Of a stretch of DNA of 64,000 nt, positions 34,614 through 44,729 are shown in pieces; positions within the stretch are counted from its first letter, which is position 1; every line of letters begins with the position of its first letter. The stretch is from NCBI GenBank assembly GCA_018380885.1, contig JAGZSY010000017.1, forward strand, positions 1 through 64,000. The letters are read 5' to 3'. The notes beneath the pieces are model-generated. The model saw only the letters and a program-made list of their open reading frames with translations. It was not told where the DNA came from and made no database searches. This DNA comes from Enterocloster asparagiformis (GTDB lineage: Bacteria > Bacillota > Clostridia > Lachnospirales > Lachnospiraceae). The translations under genes were made by a program, and so were the position numbers.

Positions 34614-35822
34614 ATGAGAAAACATTCAAGAGCGTTGGTAGCATTGGTTCTGGGGTCCAGCATGATTCTTGGCGCGTGCTCAGGCGGCGGCCAGGCGGCC
34701 ACAGAGGCGCCCAAAGCGGCGGAGACCACAGCGGCGGCTGAAACAAAAGCCGAGGAGGCCAAGGCTGAGGAGACGAGCGCTGAGGCCCAGGGCGGGGAAA
34801 TGTCCCACGACGAGCTGGTGGAAGCGGCCAAGAAGGAAGGCAAGCTGGTGGTTTACTCCACCACGTCCCGCGTGTCCACGGCTGCCGAGAATTTTGAAAA
34901 ACTTTACGGGATCAAGGTTGAGACCGCAAACTTAAAGGACGGCGAGCTGGTTGAGAAGATTTCCCTGGAGGTGGGCGGCGGCGTCAACGGAGCCGACATG
35001 GTGCTCTGTCAGGACGGCGCCAGAGTCTACGGCGAGCTGATCACCCCCGGATATCTGGTGAACTACGTTCCTGAGTCCCTTAAAGACCAGATCCCCGAGG
35101 AAAACCAGAATCCTCTGGTATTCCAGTTCGTGGATAAGGTGTTCATTTTCAACAGTGAGAAATCAACGGATGCCCCTGTCACCAACATCTGGCAGCTCAC
35201 CGAGCCGGAGTGGAAGGGCCGCGTGCAGTTTAAGAATCCCAACCAGGAGGGCGTAAACTCCAACTTCCTGACCATGCTGACCAGCGACGAGTGGGCCGGA
35301 AAGATAGCGGACGCTTACAAATCGTATTACGGGAAGGACATTGAGCTGACCACCGAGAACGCGGGTTACGAGTGGATGCAGGCGTTCTTCAACAATACCG
35401 TTTTAGGCACCAGCGACTCCAATATCGCTGAGAACGTGGGCACCAAGGGCCAGAAGGATCAGCTGATCGGCCTGTTCGTGCTCTCCAAGACCCGCTATGT
35501 CGAGACCAAGGACCTGGCCCTGGCGCCTGTGAAGGATATGGATCCGTTCAGCGGCTTCTACTATCCCATTTACGCCCAGCTCACCTCCAACGCCCAGAAC
35601 GTGAACGCGGCGAAGCTGTTTATCGAGTACCTGATGACCGAGGAAGGCTTTGAGCCCTGGTCCTCCGACGTGGGTTCCTACTCCGGCAACCTGCAGGTTC
35701 CCTGCAACCCGGCCGATGAGGATATGAACTTCTGGGGTCCCAGACTGGTCCGCGAGGATCCGCAGTACGTGTATGAGAACCGCGCCCAGGTTGAGGAGTT
35801 CGTCAACAACCTGATCAACTAA
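34614..35822 (+). CDS. ABC importer substrate-binding lipoprotein, ferric-type (FbpA/AfuA-like)
   Basis: A 402-residue secreted lipoprotein: lipobox LGAC with Cys22, then an Ala/Glu/Lys/Thr-rich tether (about 28-62) and a type II periplasmic-binding fold. LVVYSTTSRVSTAAENFEKLYG marks the family also containing ferric-iron, sugar-phosphate and phosphonate binders (given only in part: residues about 78-98). The substrate cannot be told from sequence. It heads the unit with a fused permease, an ATPase and a two-component system. The ATG follows GGAGAGGAAGAT. Confidence 0.85.
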   Translation: MRKHSRALVALVLGSSMILGACSGGGQAATEAPKAAETTAAAETKAEEAKAEETSAEAQGGEMSHDELVEAAKKEGKLVVYSTTSRVSTAAENFEKLYGIKVETANLKDGELVEKISLEVGGGVNGADMVLCQDGARVYGELITPGYLVNYVPESLKDQIPEENQNPLVFQFVDKVFIFNSEKSTDAPVTNIWQLTEPEWKGRVQFKNPNQEGVNSNFLTMLTSDEWAGKIADAYKSYYGKDIELTTENAGYEWMQAFFNNTVLGTSDSNIAENVGTKGQKDQLIGLFVLSKTRYVETKDLALAPVKDMDPFSGFYYPIYAQLTSNAQNVNAAKLFIEYLMTEEGFEPWSSDVGSYSGNLQVPCNPADEDMNFWGPRLVREDPQYVYENRAQVEEFVNNLIN

Positions 35823-35905
35823 AGGCGCTGACCCGTTACAGACAACCAACAATTCACGCCGGCCGCCTGAAAAGACGGCCGGTACTCAGATAAGGGGGAT
35901 CGATT

Positions 35906-37702
35906 ATGTCATGGCAGAACCGATTTAAGGCGTTTATCAAAGAGCCGCAGAACATCATCCTTATCGTGCTGTTTATTTTGATGTCCTTCCTGACCCTGCT
36001 GCCGCTGGTGTCCCTGATCCGCGATACGCTGATCGCGCACCCGTCGGAGCTGATGAGCATCAAGGGCGCGAAGGCCGGGGACTTTACCCTGTTTCACTGG
36101 TATAAGGTATTCTTTGACGGAAAGAACAGCCGGAATCTGTTCTACAGTCCCTTCTGGAATACGGTGAAGGTTTCCATCGGCAGCTGCGTGATCGCCATCG
36201 GACTTGGCGGTACGGTGGCCTGGCTGGTGGCCCGCTCCGATATCAGGTTCAAATCCATTATCAGCACGATCTTTGTATTTCCGTACATTATGCCGTCATG
36301 GACGTTGGCCATGGCCTGGCTGAACTTCTTCCGCAACGCATACATCGGCGGCAAGCCCGGGCTGTTTACCGCCCTCACCGGCATCGAGACGGCCAACTGG
36401 TTCGCCTACGGCCAGTTCCCCATCATCGTGGTGACGGGGCTCCACTACGCGCCCTTCGCCTACATACTGATCGGCGGAATTTTACAGAATATGGATGCCA
36501 ACCTGGAGGAGGCGGCCATGCTGTTAAAGGCCAGCCGCATGAAAATTATCCGCAAGGTGACGCTGCCCATCGTGATGCCCGCCATTTTCTCCGCCTTTCT
36601 GCTGACCTTTGCCAGCTCCATGAGCGCCTTCGCCGTGCCCGCGTTTCTGGGGACCCCGGTGCGCTACTACGTGCTGACCACGCAGCTCTACCGGACGTTA
36701 AACGGCGTGAACCAGGGCTACGGTTATGTTTTGGCTGTGGTTATGCTGGCGGTGGGGCTGTTCGTCCTGGCCTTCAACCAATGGTTTGTGGGCAAACGCA
36801 AGTCCTTCACCACCGTCACGGGAAAGAGCTCCCAGGTCTCCCTGGTGAAGCTGCGCGGCGCCCGCACGCCCATTTCCTGCGGCGTGCTGCTGATGCTTTT
36901 GCTGGTGGCGATTCTGCCCCTGGTGTCCTTCGCGGTTGAGTCCTTCACCATGGTGACCGGCAACTATTCGCCCTCCAACTTTACCACAGTATTCTGGTTA
37001 GGTCAGGGCAGCACGGACATCGCCAACGGCGAGCCGGGAATCCTGCGCAACAAGTACATCTATCTGGGACTTTGGAACAGCATCAAGCTGTCCGTGTGCT
37101 GCGCCTTTGCAGCCGGAACAGCGGGCGTGCTCTGCGGCTACGCGGTGGTCAAGCGCAGAGGAAGCCGCCTCTCGGGCGTTGTCAACAGCCTGGCGTTCTT
37201 CCCCTACCTGATGCCCGCCATGGCCTTCGGCGCCATTTACCTGTCTATGTTCACCCAGAAGAACGGCTTCATCCCCCCGCTGTACGGCACATTCGCCCTG
37301 CTGGTGCTGATCGGCTCGGTGAAATACCTTCCCTTCGCCTCCAGAGCGGGCGTCAACGCCATGCTGCAGCTGAGCAATGAGATCGAGGAGGCGGCCGTGA
37401 TCCAGGGCGTGAGCTGGTGGAAGCGTATGGTAAAGATCATTTTCCCCATCCAGAAGACCAGCTTTTTGAGCGGCTATCTGCTGCCCTTTATCTCCTGTAT
37501 GAGAGAGCTGTCCCTGTTCATTCTGCTTGTGACCCCGGCCAACCGCGTGCTGACCACGCAGCTGTTCCAGTACAATGAAAAGGGCTGGAACCAGTACGCC
37601 AACGCAATCAATCTGCTGATTATCGTCGTTGTGCTGTTCTTTAATCTGCTGATCAACAAGCTGACGGGCGCATCCATTGACAAGGGAATAGGAGGATCAT
37701 AA
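35906..37702 (+). CDS. ABC importer permease, two fused transmembrane domains
   Basis: A 598-residue membrane protein with about twelve helices and two copies of the binding-protein-dependent permease domain. Each has an EAA-type loop contacting the ATPase (LEEAAMLLKASRMKIIRKVTLP, in part, near 205; IEEAAVIQGVSWWKRMVKIIFP, in part, near 494). The fused layout is typical of FbpB/AfuB-type importers. ATG 35906 follows AAGGGGGATCG. The stop is one base before the next ATG, so coupling is tight. Confidence 0.9.
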   Translation: MSWQNRFKAFIKEPQNIILIVLFILMSFLTLLPLVSLIRDTLIAHPSELMSIKGAKAGDFTLFHWYKVFFDGKNSRNLFYSPFWNTVKVSIGSCVIAIGLGGTVAWLVARSDIRFKSIISTIFVFPYIMPSWTLAMAWLNFFRNAYIGGKPGLFTALTGIETANWFAYGQFPIIVVTGLHYAPFAYILIGGILQNMDANLEEAAMLLKASRMKIIRKVTLPIVMPAIFSAFLLTFASSMSAFAVPAFLGTPVRYYVLTTQLYRTLNGVNQGYGYVLAVVMLAVGLFVLAFNQWFVGKRKSFTTVTGKSSQVSLVKLRGARTPISCGVLLMLLLVAILPLVSFAVESFTMVTGNYSPSNFTTVFWLGQGSTDIANGEPGILRNKYIYLGLWNSIKLSVCCAFAAGTAGVLCGYAVVKRRGSRLSGVVNSLAFFPYLMPAMAFGAIYLSMFTQKNGFIPPLYGTFALLVLIGSVKYLPFASRAGVNAMLQLSNEIEEAAVIQGVSWWKRMVKIIFPIQKTSFLSGYLLPFISCMRELSLFILLVTPANRVLTTQLFQYNEKGWNQYANAINLLIIVVVLFFNLLINKLTGASIDKGIGGS

Positions 37703-37703
37703 T

Positions 37704-38828
<1,125 letters not shown>

Positions 38829-38852
38829 ATCCCGCCCATGGGAGAGGATTGC

Positions 38853-39548
38853 ATGAAGAAGATACTGATTGTGGATGATGAACATGATATTGTAGAGTGT
38901 CTGGATATGAACCTGCGCAAGAAGGGCTATGCCACCGCCTTTGCCTACGACGGGACTGAGGCGGTGCTGGCGGCCAGGAGGGAGCGGCCGGACTGCATTC
39001 TGCTGGACGTGATGCTGCCCAAGATCAGCGGCATCGAGGTGTGCCATCTCTTGAAAGCGGACGAGATCACCGGAAATATTCCGGTGATCATGCTGACGGC
39101 CAAGGGAGAGGAGGACGACAAGGTTACCGGCTTTGACGCCGGGGCGGACGATTACATCACCAAGCCCTTCGGCTGGCGGGAGCTGTTCGCCCGCATTGAG
39201 GTGGCGCTGCGCCGCAGCCAGCCCTTTGCGCCCCCCAGCGCCGAGGAGAACGCCCTGCACGTCAAGGACCTGGCGATCTACCCGGACAAACACGTGGTGG
39301 AGCAGGCGGGCCGGCGCGTGGATTTGACGCCCACGGAGTTTGGCATCCTCAGGGTGCTGGCGGAGCACCAGGGTAATATTGTCACGCGCAACGAGCTGAA
39401 TGAGGCGCTGGGAATCACCAACAACGGCGGGGAGATCCGTTCCCTGGACGTCCACATGAGAAATCTTCGCAAAAAGCTGGGCGACGACATCCAGGAATGC
39501 CGCTATATTGAGACAATACGCAGGATTGGATTTCGGGTAAATGAGTGA
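38853..39548 (+). CDS. OmpR/PhoB-family response regulator
   Basis: A 231-residue regulator. The receiver has Asp8-Asp9, phosphoacceptor Asp52 (LLDVMLP), and Lys104 (TKPFG). The C-terminal winged helix (about 135-230, DLTPTEFGILRVLAEHQG) ends in a typical wing. The frame opens at ATG 38838, but GGAGAGG lies between it and ATG 38853, which I chose. It overlaps the kinase gene by eight bases. It is a candidate to bind the 11-bp repeats at 34566-34592. Confidence 0.92.
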   Translation: MKKILIVDDEHDIVECLDMNLRKKGYATAFAYDGTEAVLAARRERPDCILLDVMLPKISGIEVCHLLKADEITGNIPVIMLTAKGEEDDKVTGFDAGADDYITKPFGWRELFARIEVALRRSQPFAPPSAEENALHVKDLAIYPDKHVVEQAGRRVDLTPTEFGILRVLAEHQGNIVTRNELNEALGITNNGGEIRSLDVHMRNLRKKLGDDIQECRYIETIRRIGFRVNE

Positions 39549-40788
39549 AATTGATCGGATCATGACCATCGGCCTGGTGATCTTCTGGCTGGTGGTCCTG
39601 GTCCTGATTCTGTTTTGCGTGCTGATCCGGGAGTACCTGTATTTTAAGAATTATGTCTCCGAGCTGGAAAAGCGCAACCAGAAATTGGAAACAGAGCTGG
39701 CGGTCAGGGAAAAGCGCCTGCGGGACATGAGGGCCTCCGACGACGAGCGCTTCAACTATTTCAACGCCGTGTTCGCCGCCATGAAGGACGGCATCGTGGT
39801 GTTTGGGGACAACGGCGAGCTGGTGCTGGTGAACCGGGCGGCCCGGGCGTTTCTGCACATCGACAAGCACATTTTTTTCAAGAGCGACAAGAGCTCCTAC
39901 GGCGCCTTTTACGGGATGGTGGCCGACGTCTGCCGGGAGGCCTTCGCGGCTGTGGAGGACCGGAGGGTAGAATTTCAGGAGGGGGAGCGGATTTTTGAGG
40001 TGTCCGCCCTTTTGATACCGGACCGCTACCAGAAGGGGGTCTGCCTGGGCGCGATGGCCGTTGTGATCGACGTGACCGAGGCCAGGCGGATCGAGGCCCG
40101 CCGCAAGGAATTTGTCAGCAACGTTTCCCACGAGTTCCGCACGCCCATGACCCTGATTTCCGGATATGCGGAAATGCTTAGGATGTGGGACGAGGTGACA
40201 AAGGAGGAGCGGACCAAGGCGCTGGACGTGATTGAGCAGGAGACCAAACGGCTGAAAAAGCTGGTCAGCGAGCTGCTCACCCTGTCCAGGCTGGACCGCC
40301 AGGAGGGCGAGCAGCGGAATCTGCCCTACGTGGACGTGGAGGCGGTGATCGAGCAGGTCCTCTGGAGTCTGGAGGATATGGCCAGGCGGCGCCAGGTGGA
40401 GCTGATCTGCGATGTGGAGGTGGATTATCCGATTCTGCGGGCGAATGAGCCGTTTTTCTACCAGATGCTGTTGAACCTGATCGAAAACGGCATCAAATAC
40501 AACCGTGAACACGGTATGGTGAAGGTGTGGGCCCGCAGCGACGGGGAAACCCTGCGGATTACGGTGTCGGACAGCGGCATGGGAATTGAGCAGAAGCACC
40601 AGGAGCGGATTTTCGACCGCTTTTACCGCATCGACGAGGACCGCAATTCCCGGCACGGCGGCAACGGCATCGGCCTCTCCATCGTCAGCAGCGTGGTGGA
40701 GCAGATGAAGGGCAGAATCCAGGTGGAGAGCTGTCCGGGCGAGGGTTCTGAATTTAAGATCGAGCTGCCGTTATCCGGCGGAACGTAA
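39541..40788 (+). CDS. PhoR-like sensor histidine kinase
   Basis: A 415-residue kinase. One membrane helix (about 8-30), a coiled coil, a PAS domain (about 60-180), HisKA with SHEFRTP (His197) and an HATPase domain with N-box LLNLIENGIKYN and the GNGIGLS loop. With a single membrane helix and little outside the cell, it may sense through PAS or through the importer. It overlaps the response regulator start-to-stop, so the pair is expressed together. Confidence 0.92.
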   Translation: MSEIDRIMTIGLVIFWLVVLVLILFCVLIREYLYFKNYVSELEKRNQKLETELAVREKRLRDMRASDDERFNYFNAVFAAMKDGIVVFGDNGELVLVNRAARAFLHIDKHIFFKSDKSSYGAFYGMVADVCREAFAAVEDRRVEFQEGERIFEVSALLIPDRYQKGVCLGAMAVVIDVTEARRIEARRKEFVSNVSHEFRTPMTLISGYAEMLRMWDEVTKEERTKALDVIEQETKRLKKLVSELLTLSRLDRQEGEQRNLPYVDVEAVIEQVLWSLEDMARRRQVELICDVEVDYPILRANEPFFYQMLLNLIENGIKYNREHGMVKVWARSDGETLRITVSDSGMGIEQKHQERIFDRFYRIDEDRNSRHGGNGIGLSIVSSVVEQMKGRIQVESCPGEGSEFKIELPLSGGT

Positions 40789-40798
40789 GGAGGATAAA

Positions 40799-41689
40799 GT
40801 GAACGTATTGATTGTGACTGGCCTGAGCGGCGCAGGAAAGACCAGGGCGCTGCAGATTCTTGAGGATATGGGATATTACTGCATGGACAACATTTCCCCT
40901 AAAATACTCCTGCAGCTGATTCACGGGGAGATGCAGGAGGAAGGGTTTTCCAAGCGTCTGGCCGTGACCATGGATATCCGCAGCTACGGCGTGCCCGACG
41001 GGTTTGAACAGATTATGTATGAGATGAAGAAATGCAGCGTCAGCGTGCGGGTCCTGTTCCTGGACTGCTCGGAGGAGGTCCTGCTGAAGCGCTACAAGGA
41101 GTCCAGACGGCTGCATCCGCTGATGAGCGGGAACCGCAATGTCAATCTGACGGATGCGATCCGCCAGGAGATCAGCCGGATGGAATGCCTGAAGGTGGAG
41201 GCGGATTTTGTGGTGGACACCTCGGAGCTGTCCACCTCCAGGCTCAGGGAGAAGCTGACGGACCTGTTTTCCGGGCCGGATACGTCGGGGATGCGCATCG
41301 AGTTTGTGGCCTTTGGCTATAAGTATGGGATATTGGCGGACGCGGACCTGGTATTCGACGTGCGCTGCGTGGCCAACCCGTATTACGTGAAGGGGCTGCG
41401 GGAGAAAACCGGGGAGGATCAGGAGGTGCGGGATTTCGTTATGGGGTACGAGGAGGCCAGGGAACTGTTTAAACGGATGGTGAATTATCTGGAGTATGCG
41501 ATCCCGCTGTACGAAAAGGAAGGAAAGGCCCAGCTGGTGGTGGGCCTGGGCTGCACCGGGGGACAGCACCGGTCGGTGACGTTTGCCAGCCTGCTGCGGG
41601 ACTATTTCGGTGAGCGGTATGAGAATGTAAGGCTGGGAATGAGGGATATGAGGGAGAACCAGAAGGTGATCTTGGGAGAGCTGGCGTGA
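40799..41689 (+). CDS. rapZ: RapZ/YvcJ-family nucleotide-binding protein
   Basis: A 296-residue protein with Walker A GLSGAGKT (residues 8-15) and the C-terminal signature GLGCTGGQHRSV that defines the family. In E. coli RapZ directs RNase E to a small RNA that controls GlmS; in Bacillus the homologue YvcJ acts in competence. It usually sits with yvcK and whiA in Firmicutes; here it follows a two-component system, eleven bases after its stop. The start is GTG 40799, six bases after AAGGAGG. A terminator follows at 41711. Confidence 0.93.
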   Translation: MNVLIVTGLSGAGKTRALQILEDMGYYCMDNISPKILLQLIHGEMQEEGFSKRLAVTMDIRSYGVPDGFEQIMYEMKKCSVSVRVLFLDCSEEVLLKRYKESRRLHPLMSGNRNVNLTDAIRQEISRMECLKVEADFVVDTSELSTSRLREKLTDLFSGPDTSGMRIEFVAFGYKYGILADADLVFDVRCVANPYYVKGLREKTGEDQEVRDFVMGYEEARELFKRMVNYLEYAIPLYEKEGKAQLVVGLGCTGGQHRSVTFASLLRDYFGERYENVRLGMRDMRENQKVILGELA

Positions 41690-41710
41690 GACCGGAGAAA
41701 CGAAGCGGGA

Positions 41711-41741
41711 AGCGGGCGGATGGGCCTGCCGCCCGCTTTTT
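41711..41741 (+). terminator. Terminator after rapZ
   Basis: AGCGGGCGG (41711-41719) pairs with CCGCCCGCT (41729-41737), then five T residues counting the last stem base. Confidence 0.88.
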
Positions 41742-41766
41742 CGCGCTTTGACAGCGGTCAGGACGG

Positions 41767-42279
41767 CTATGGGCGGACCGCTGTCATTTTAGCGCAGCGC
41801 CAGGGGGCTCCGTCGATGTAGAAGTCCTTGTCGCCGTTGGGGTCGCGGACAAAGCCCGCGGACTCGTAGCAGCGGCAGGCGGCCGGGTTGTCCAAAAAGA
41901 CGTAAAGTCCCACCTGGTCCACGCGGAGGATGTCGAAGCTGTAGCGCAGGGCCTGGCGGACCATCTCGCGGCCGTTGCCCTTGCCGCGCAGGGCGGAATC
42001 CAGAATAATAAAGCCCAGGTGGGCGCTGTTGGCCTCCGGGCCCATATAGCGCATGGTAAAATGACCCACAGGCCGGCCGCCCTCGTCTATGGCGGTCATC
42101 TGCCACAGATCGGGGTTGCCGGCCTGCCGGTCATAGTATTCGTTGAGATGCTCCGGGCGGAGCGGATACCCGAACTCGCAGAGGGCATCCGCGGACCACA
42201 GGCGCAGCGCGCGCTCGTCCTGGCACCAGGTGACGATTGTTTTGGCATCGGTTTTATTGTATGGTCTCAGACGTATCAT
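41767..42279 (-). CDS. GNAT-family N-acetyltransferase
   Basis: A 170-residue protein. The acetyl-CoA loop RGKGNGREMVRQAL (about 99-112), the beta-strand LGFIILD and a C-terminal FLDNPAACRCYESAGF (about 131-146) fit the GNAT fold of the RimJ/ribosomal type. The substrate is unknown. It is convergent with rapZ and divergent only to a distant gene, so it is a single-gene unit. Confidence 0.88.
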   Translation of the reverse strand: MIRLRPYNKTDAKTIVTWCQDERALRLWSADALCEFGYPLRPEHLNEYYDRQAGNPDLWQMTAIDEGGRPVGHFTMRYMGPEANSAHLGFIILDSALRGKGNGREMVRQALRYSFDILRVDQVGLYVFLDNPAACRCYESAGFVRDPNGDKDFYIDGAPWRCAKMTAVRP

Positions 42280-42326
42280 TGGAAATCATTCCCCTTTTAT
42301 GTATTGTAATGGGATTATAGCACGAA

Positions 42327-42695
42327 TCAGCCGTTGGAATCCACTATTTCCCGCACCGCGTTTAAAAACAGGCGGCTGTCGATGGGCCGGATGACAAAGT
42401 GGGAATAGCCGTGCTGATTGAGCCGGAGAACAGTTTCGTCGACGTGCAGGTGAGGCGTGATGAACAGGATGATTTGCATGAGAGGGCCGGAAATGGTTTT
42501 CTGTAGATCGTTGAATTCATCAGGCGGAAGTTCCAGGTCCGCGACGATAAGCTTGGGGTTCAAGCGGTAAATCATCGGAAACGCCTGGCGGCTGTCCGCA
42601 GCGGTGTAGATGTGCGAGTAACCGGCCTGCCTCAGGATGTCGGTTATCTGCCGGCAAATTTGCGCGTTGCTTGAAATAATCAGAATGTTACGCAT
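42327..42695 (-). CDS. Stand-alone receiver-fold protein with degenerate site
   Basis: A 122-residue protein folding like a CheY receiver but with key positions changed. The two acidic residues after the first strand are Ser-Asn (IISSN), the phosphoacceptor Asp is present (VADLELP), and the conserved Lys is Arg (FVIRPI). It likely cannot be phosphorylated in the usual way and may act by binding only. The frame opens with a TTG at 42701, but ATG 42695 is seven bases from AAAGGAGGA. It lies on the minus strand, with the next gene reading away. Confidence 0.8.
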   Translation of the reverse strand: MRNILIISSNAQICRQITDILRQAGYSHIYTAADSRQAFPMIYRLNPKLIVADLELPPDEFNDLQKTISGPLMQIILFITPHLHVDETVLRLNQHGYSHFVIRPIDSRLFLNAVREIVDSNG

Positions 42696-42884
42696 AATCA
42701 AGTCCTCCTTTCCGTACTTCTATTATACTACAATCAGCCCTGCAGCGATAGAATAATGGAAAAATATTATCGATCACGGCTGGCCGTTTTGGAAGATTTA
42801 TATTATAATAGAGTGGCGTTCGGCGGCTGGCCGCCGGACAATTTTGAATGCGCCGCGGCGATTTTTTGCGGCATGGAGGTTGGG

Positions 42885-43670
42885 ATGAAAAAATTAAGAT
42901 TGGGAATTCTTGGGAATGGTTATCTGGCAGGAATCGTGGTGGATGCCCTGGAGAGAGGGCTGCTGCCGGAATATGAGCTGGTGGGGATTTTCGGCCGCAC
43001 GGCTGAAAAGACGCAGGCCCTGGCAAAGCGGGCCGGCTGCGAGCCCTGCGGCTCCATTGAGGCGCTTTTGGCGCAGGAGCCGGAATATATTGCTGAGGCG
43101 GCCAGCGTGGCCGCGGTGCGGGATTACGCGGTGCGGATTCTGGAGGCGAAATGCAGCCTGGTGGTGCTGTCCATCGGGGCCTTCGCGGACCGGGAGTTCT
43201 ACGAAAAGGTGAGCGGCGCGGCCGCGGCGGCCGGCGCGAGGGTACATATCGCCTCGGGAGCCGTGGGCGGATTTGACGTGCTGCGCACGATCTCCCTGAT
43301 GGGGCAGACCGCTGCGGGGATTGAGACCCACAAGGGTCCGAAATCGCTGATGAACACGCCGCTGTTTCAGGAGAAGCTTATGACCGGCACTGAGGAGACC
43401 TGCGTGTTCCGGGGAAATGCAAAGGAGGCCATCGGCCTTCTGCCCACCAAGGTGAATGTGGCGGTGGCCGCCTCCCTGGCCACGGTGGGGCCGGAAGCCG
43501 CCGGCGTGAAGATTTACAGCGTGCCCGGTTTTGTGGGGGACGACCACAAGATTACGGCGGAGGCCGACGGTGTGAAGGCGGTGGTGGACATCTACTCCAG
43601 CACCAGCGCCATCGCAGGCTGGAGCGTGGTGGCCGTGCTGCGAAATATCGTGTCCCCCATTGTATTTTGA
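42885..43670 (+). CDS. Aspartate-dehydrogenase-like NAD(P)-binding protein
   Basis: A 261-residue protein with the Rossmann start LGILGNGYLAG and the NadX-type order, with a middle segment HIASGAVGGFDVLRT (about 128-142) and a C-terminal STSAIAGWSVVAVLRN close to the family. L-aspartate dehydrogenase makes iminoaspartate for NAD synthesis or runs in reverse; nadA and nadC are not nearby. The frame opens far upstream, but ATG 42885 is five bases after GGAGG. It is followed, 37 bp on, by a 2-hydroxyacid dehydrogenase. Confidence 0.82.
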   Translation: MKKLRLGILGNGYLAGIVVDALERGLLPEYELVGIFGRTAEKTQALAKRAGCEPCGSIEALLAQEPEYIAEAASVAAVRDYAVRILEAKCSLVVLSIGAFADREFYEKVSGAAAAAGARVHIASGAVGGFDVLRTISLMGQTAAGIETHKGPKSLMNTPLFQEKLMTGTEETCVFRGNAKEAIGLLPTKVNVAVAASLATVGPEAAGVKIYSVPGFVGDDHKITAEADGVKAVVDIYSSTSAIAGWSVVAVLRNIVSPIVF

Positions 43671-43707
43671 CGGATGTCCCAGTCCGGACGGAAAGAGAGG
43701 TAATCAA

Positions 43708-44550
43708 ATGTTTCGAAAGATCGTGGCGATTGAGCCGGTGAGCCTGGTAAAAAAGGCGGAAGAGGAACTGAAAGCTTACGCGGGGGAGGTAGTGCTCTAC
43801 GGCGATATCCCGGCGGATGACGATGAGATTGTGCGCCGCATCGGCGACGCGGACGGCGTGCTGGTGAGCTACACCTCCAGAATCGGACGGGAGGTGCTGG
43901 AGCGCTGCCCGCAGGTCCGGTATGTGGGAATGTGCTGCAGCCTGTACTCCGAGGCCAGCGCCAACGTGGATATCGCCTGCGCCAGGGAGCGCGGCATCAC
44001 CGTGCTGGGCATCCGGGACTACGGCGACCGCGGCGTGGTGGAGTTTGTGCTCTGCGAGCTGGTGCGCCTTCTGCACGGCTACGACCGCCCCATGTGGCGG
44101 GAGTTGCCCCTGGAGATCACCGGGTTAAAGACGGGCATCATAGGGCTGGGCGTATCCGGCGCCATGATCGCTGATGCCTTACAGTTTATGGGCGCGGACG
44201 TGCGCTATTTCAGCCGTACCCGCAAGGCGGACCGGGAGGCGGCCGGGCAGCGCTACCAGCCCCTGGACCAGCTCTTAAGCCAGTGCGAGGAGTTCGCCCA
44301 GCTGGGAAACGGCAAGATTCTCTTCAACACCTCCATCGGACCGTCCCACGACGTGCCGGCCCTCAAGAGCTGGCTGGACGCGGGCGGCAACACCTTTGTG
44401 TGCGACACAGCGGGCGCGCTGGGCGATCCGGCGCTGCTGGGCCACCCGTCCGTGATCTGCCCCAACGTATCCGCGGGAAGGACCGCCCAGGCCTTTGAGC
44501 TGCTGAGCAGAAAGGTACTGGACAATATCAGGACGTTTCTGGGGGAGTGA
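43708..44550 (+). CDS. D-2-hydroxyacid dehydrogenase family protein
   Basis: A 280-residue protein resembling phosphoglycerate-dehydrogenase-like enzymes. It has an N-terminal flavodoxin-like half, a helix linking to the Rossmann domain, and GIIGLGVSGAMIADAL (about 137-152) for NAD binding. It is shorter than the usual 310-330, and the catalytic Arg-Glu-His set is not obvious in the second half. It may therefore be a divergent member. ATG 43708 follows AGAGAGG. It is probably cotranscribed with the aspartate-dehydrogenase-like gene; the substrates may be related (oxaloacetate or a derivative). Confidence 0.78.
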   Translation: MFRKIVAIEPVSLVKKAEEELKAYAGEVVLYGDIPADDDEIVRRIGDADGVLVSYTSRIGREVLERCPQVRYVGMCCSLYSEASANVDIACARERGITVLGIRDYGDRGVVEFVLCELVRLLHGYDRPMWRELPLEITGLKTGIIGLGVSGAMIADALQFMGADVRYFSRTRKADREAAGQRYQPLDQLLSQCEEFAQLGNGKILFNTSIGPSHDVPALKSWLDAGGNTFVCDTAGALGDPALLGHPSVICPNVSAGRTAQAFELLSRKVLDNIRTFLGE

Positions 44551-44601
44551 TCCGTTGGAGGGCCTGACCCAGGACGCGCGCCCCTCCCAAAAACTTTAGG
44601 A

Positions 44602-44630
44602 TTGTAAAAAAACATGTTTTAGACTATACT
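44602..44630 (+). promoter_or_regulatory. Promoter with palindromic operator upstream of the first MATE gene
   Basis: TTGTAA (44602-44607), 17 bp, TATACT (44625-44630). The spacer holds AAAACATGTTTT (44609-44620), a perfect 12-bp palindrome, a likely repressor site. Confidence 0.75.
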
Positions 44631-44729
44631 ATATGGAACGGCGCCGGCACGGCCCCCACCGGGCGGGCGCGGGTTCAACATCCCCTTGCAGTACCAAATG
44701 AAACAGACAGAAGGTTAGGCACTTGCACT

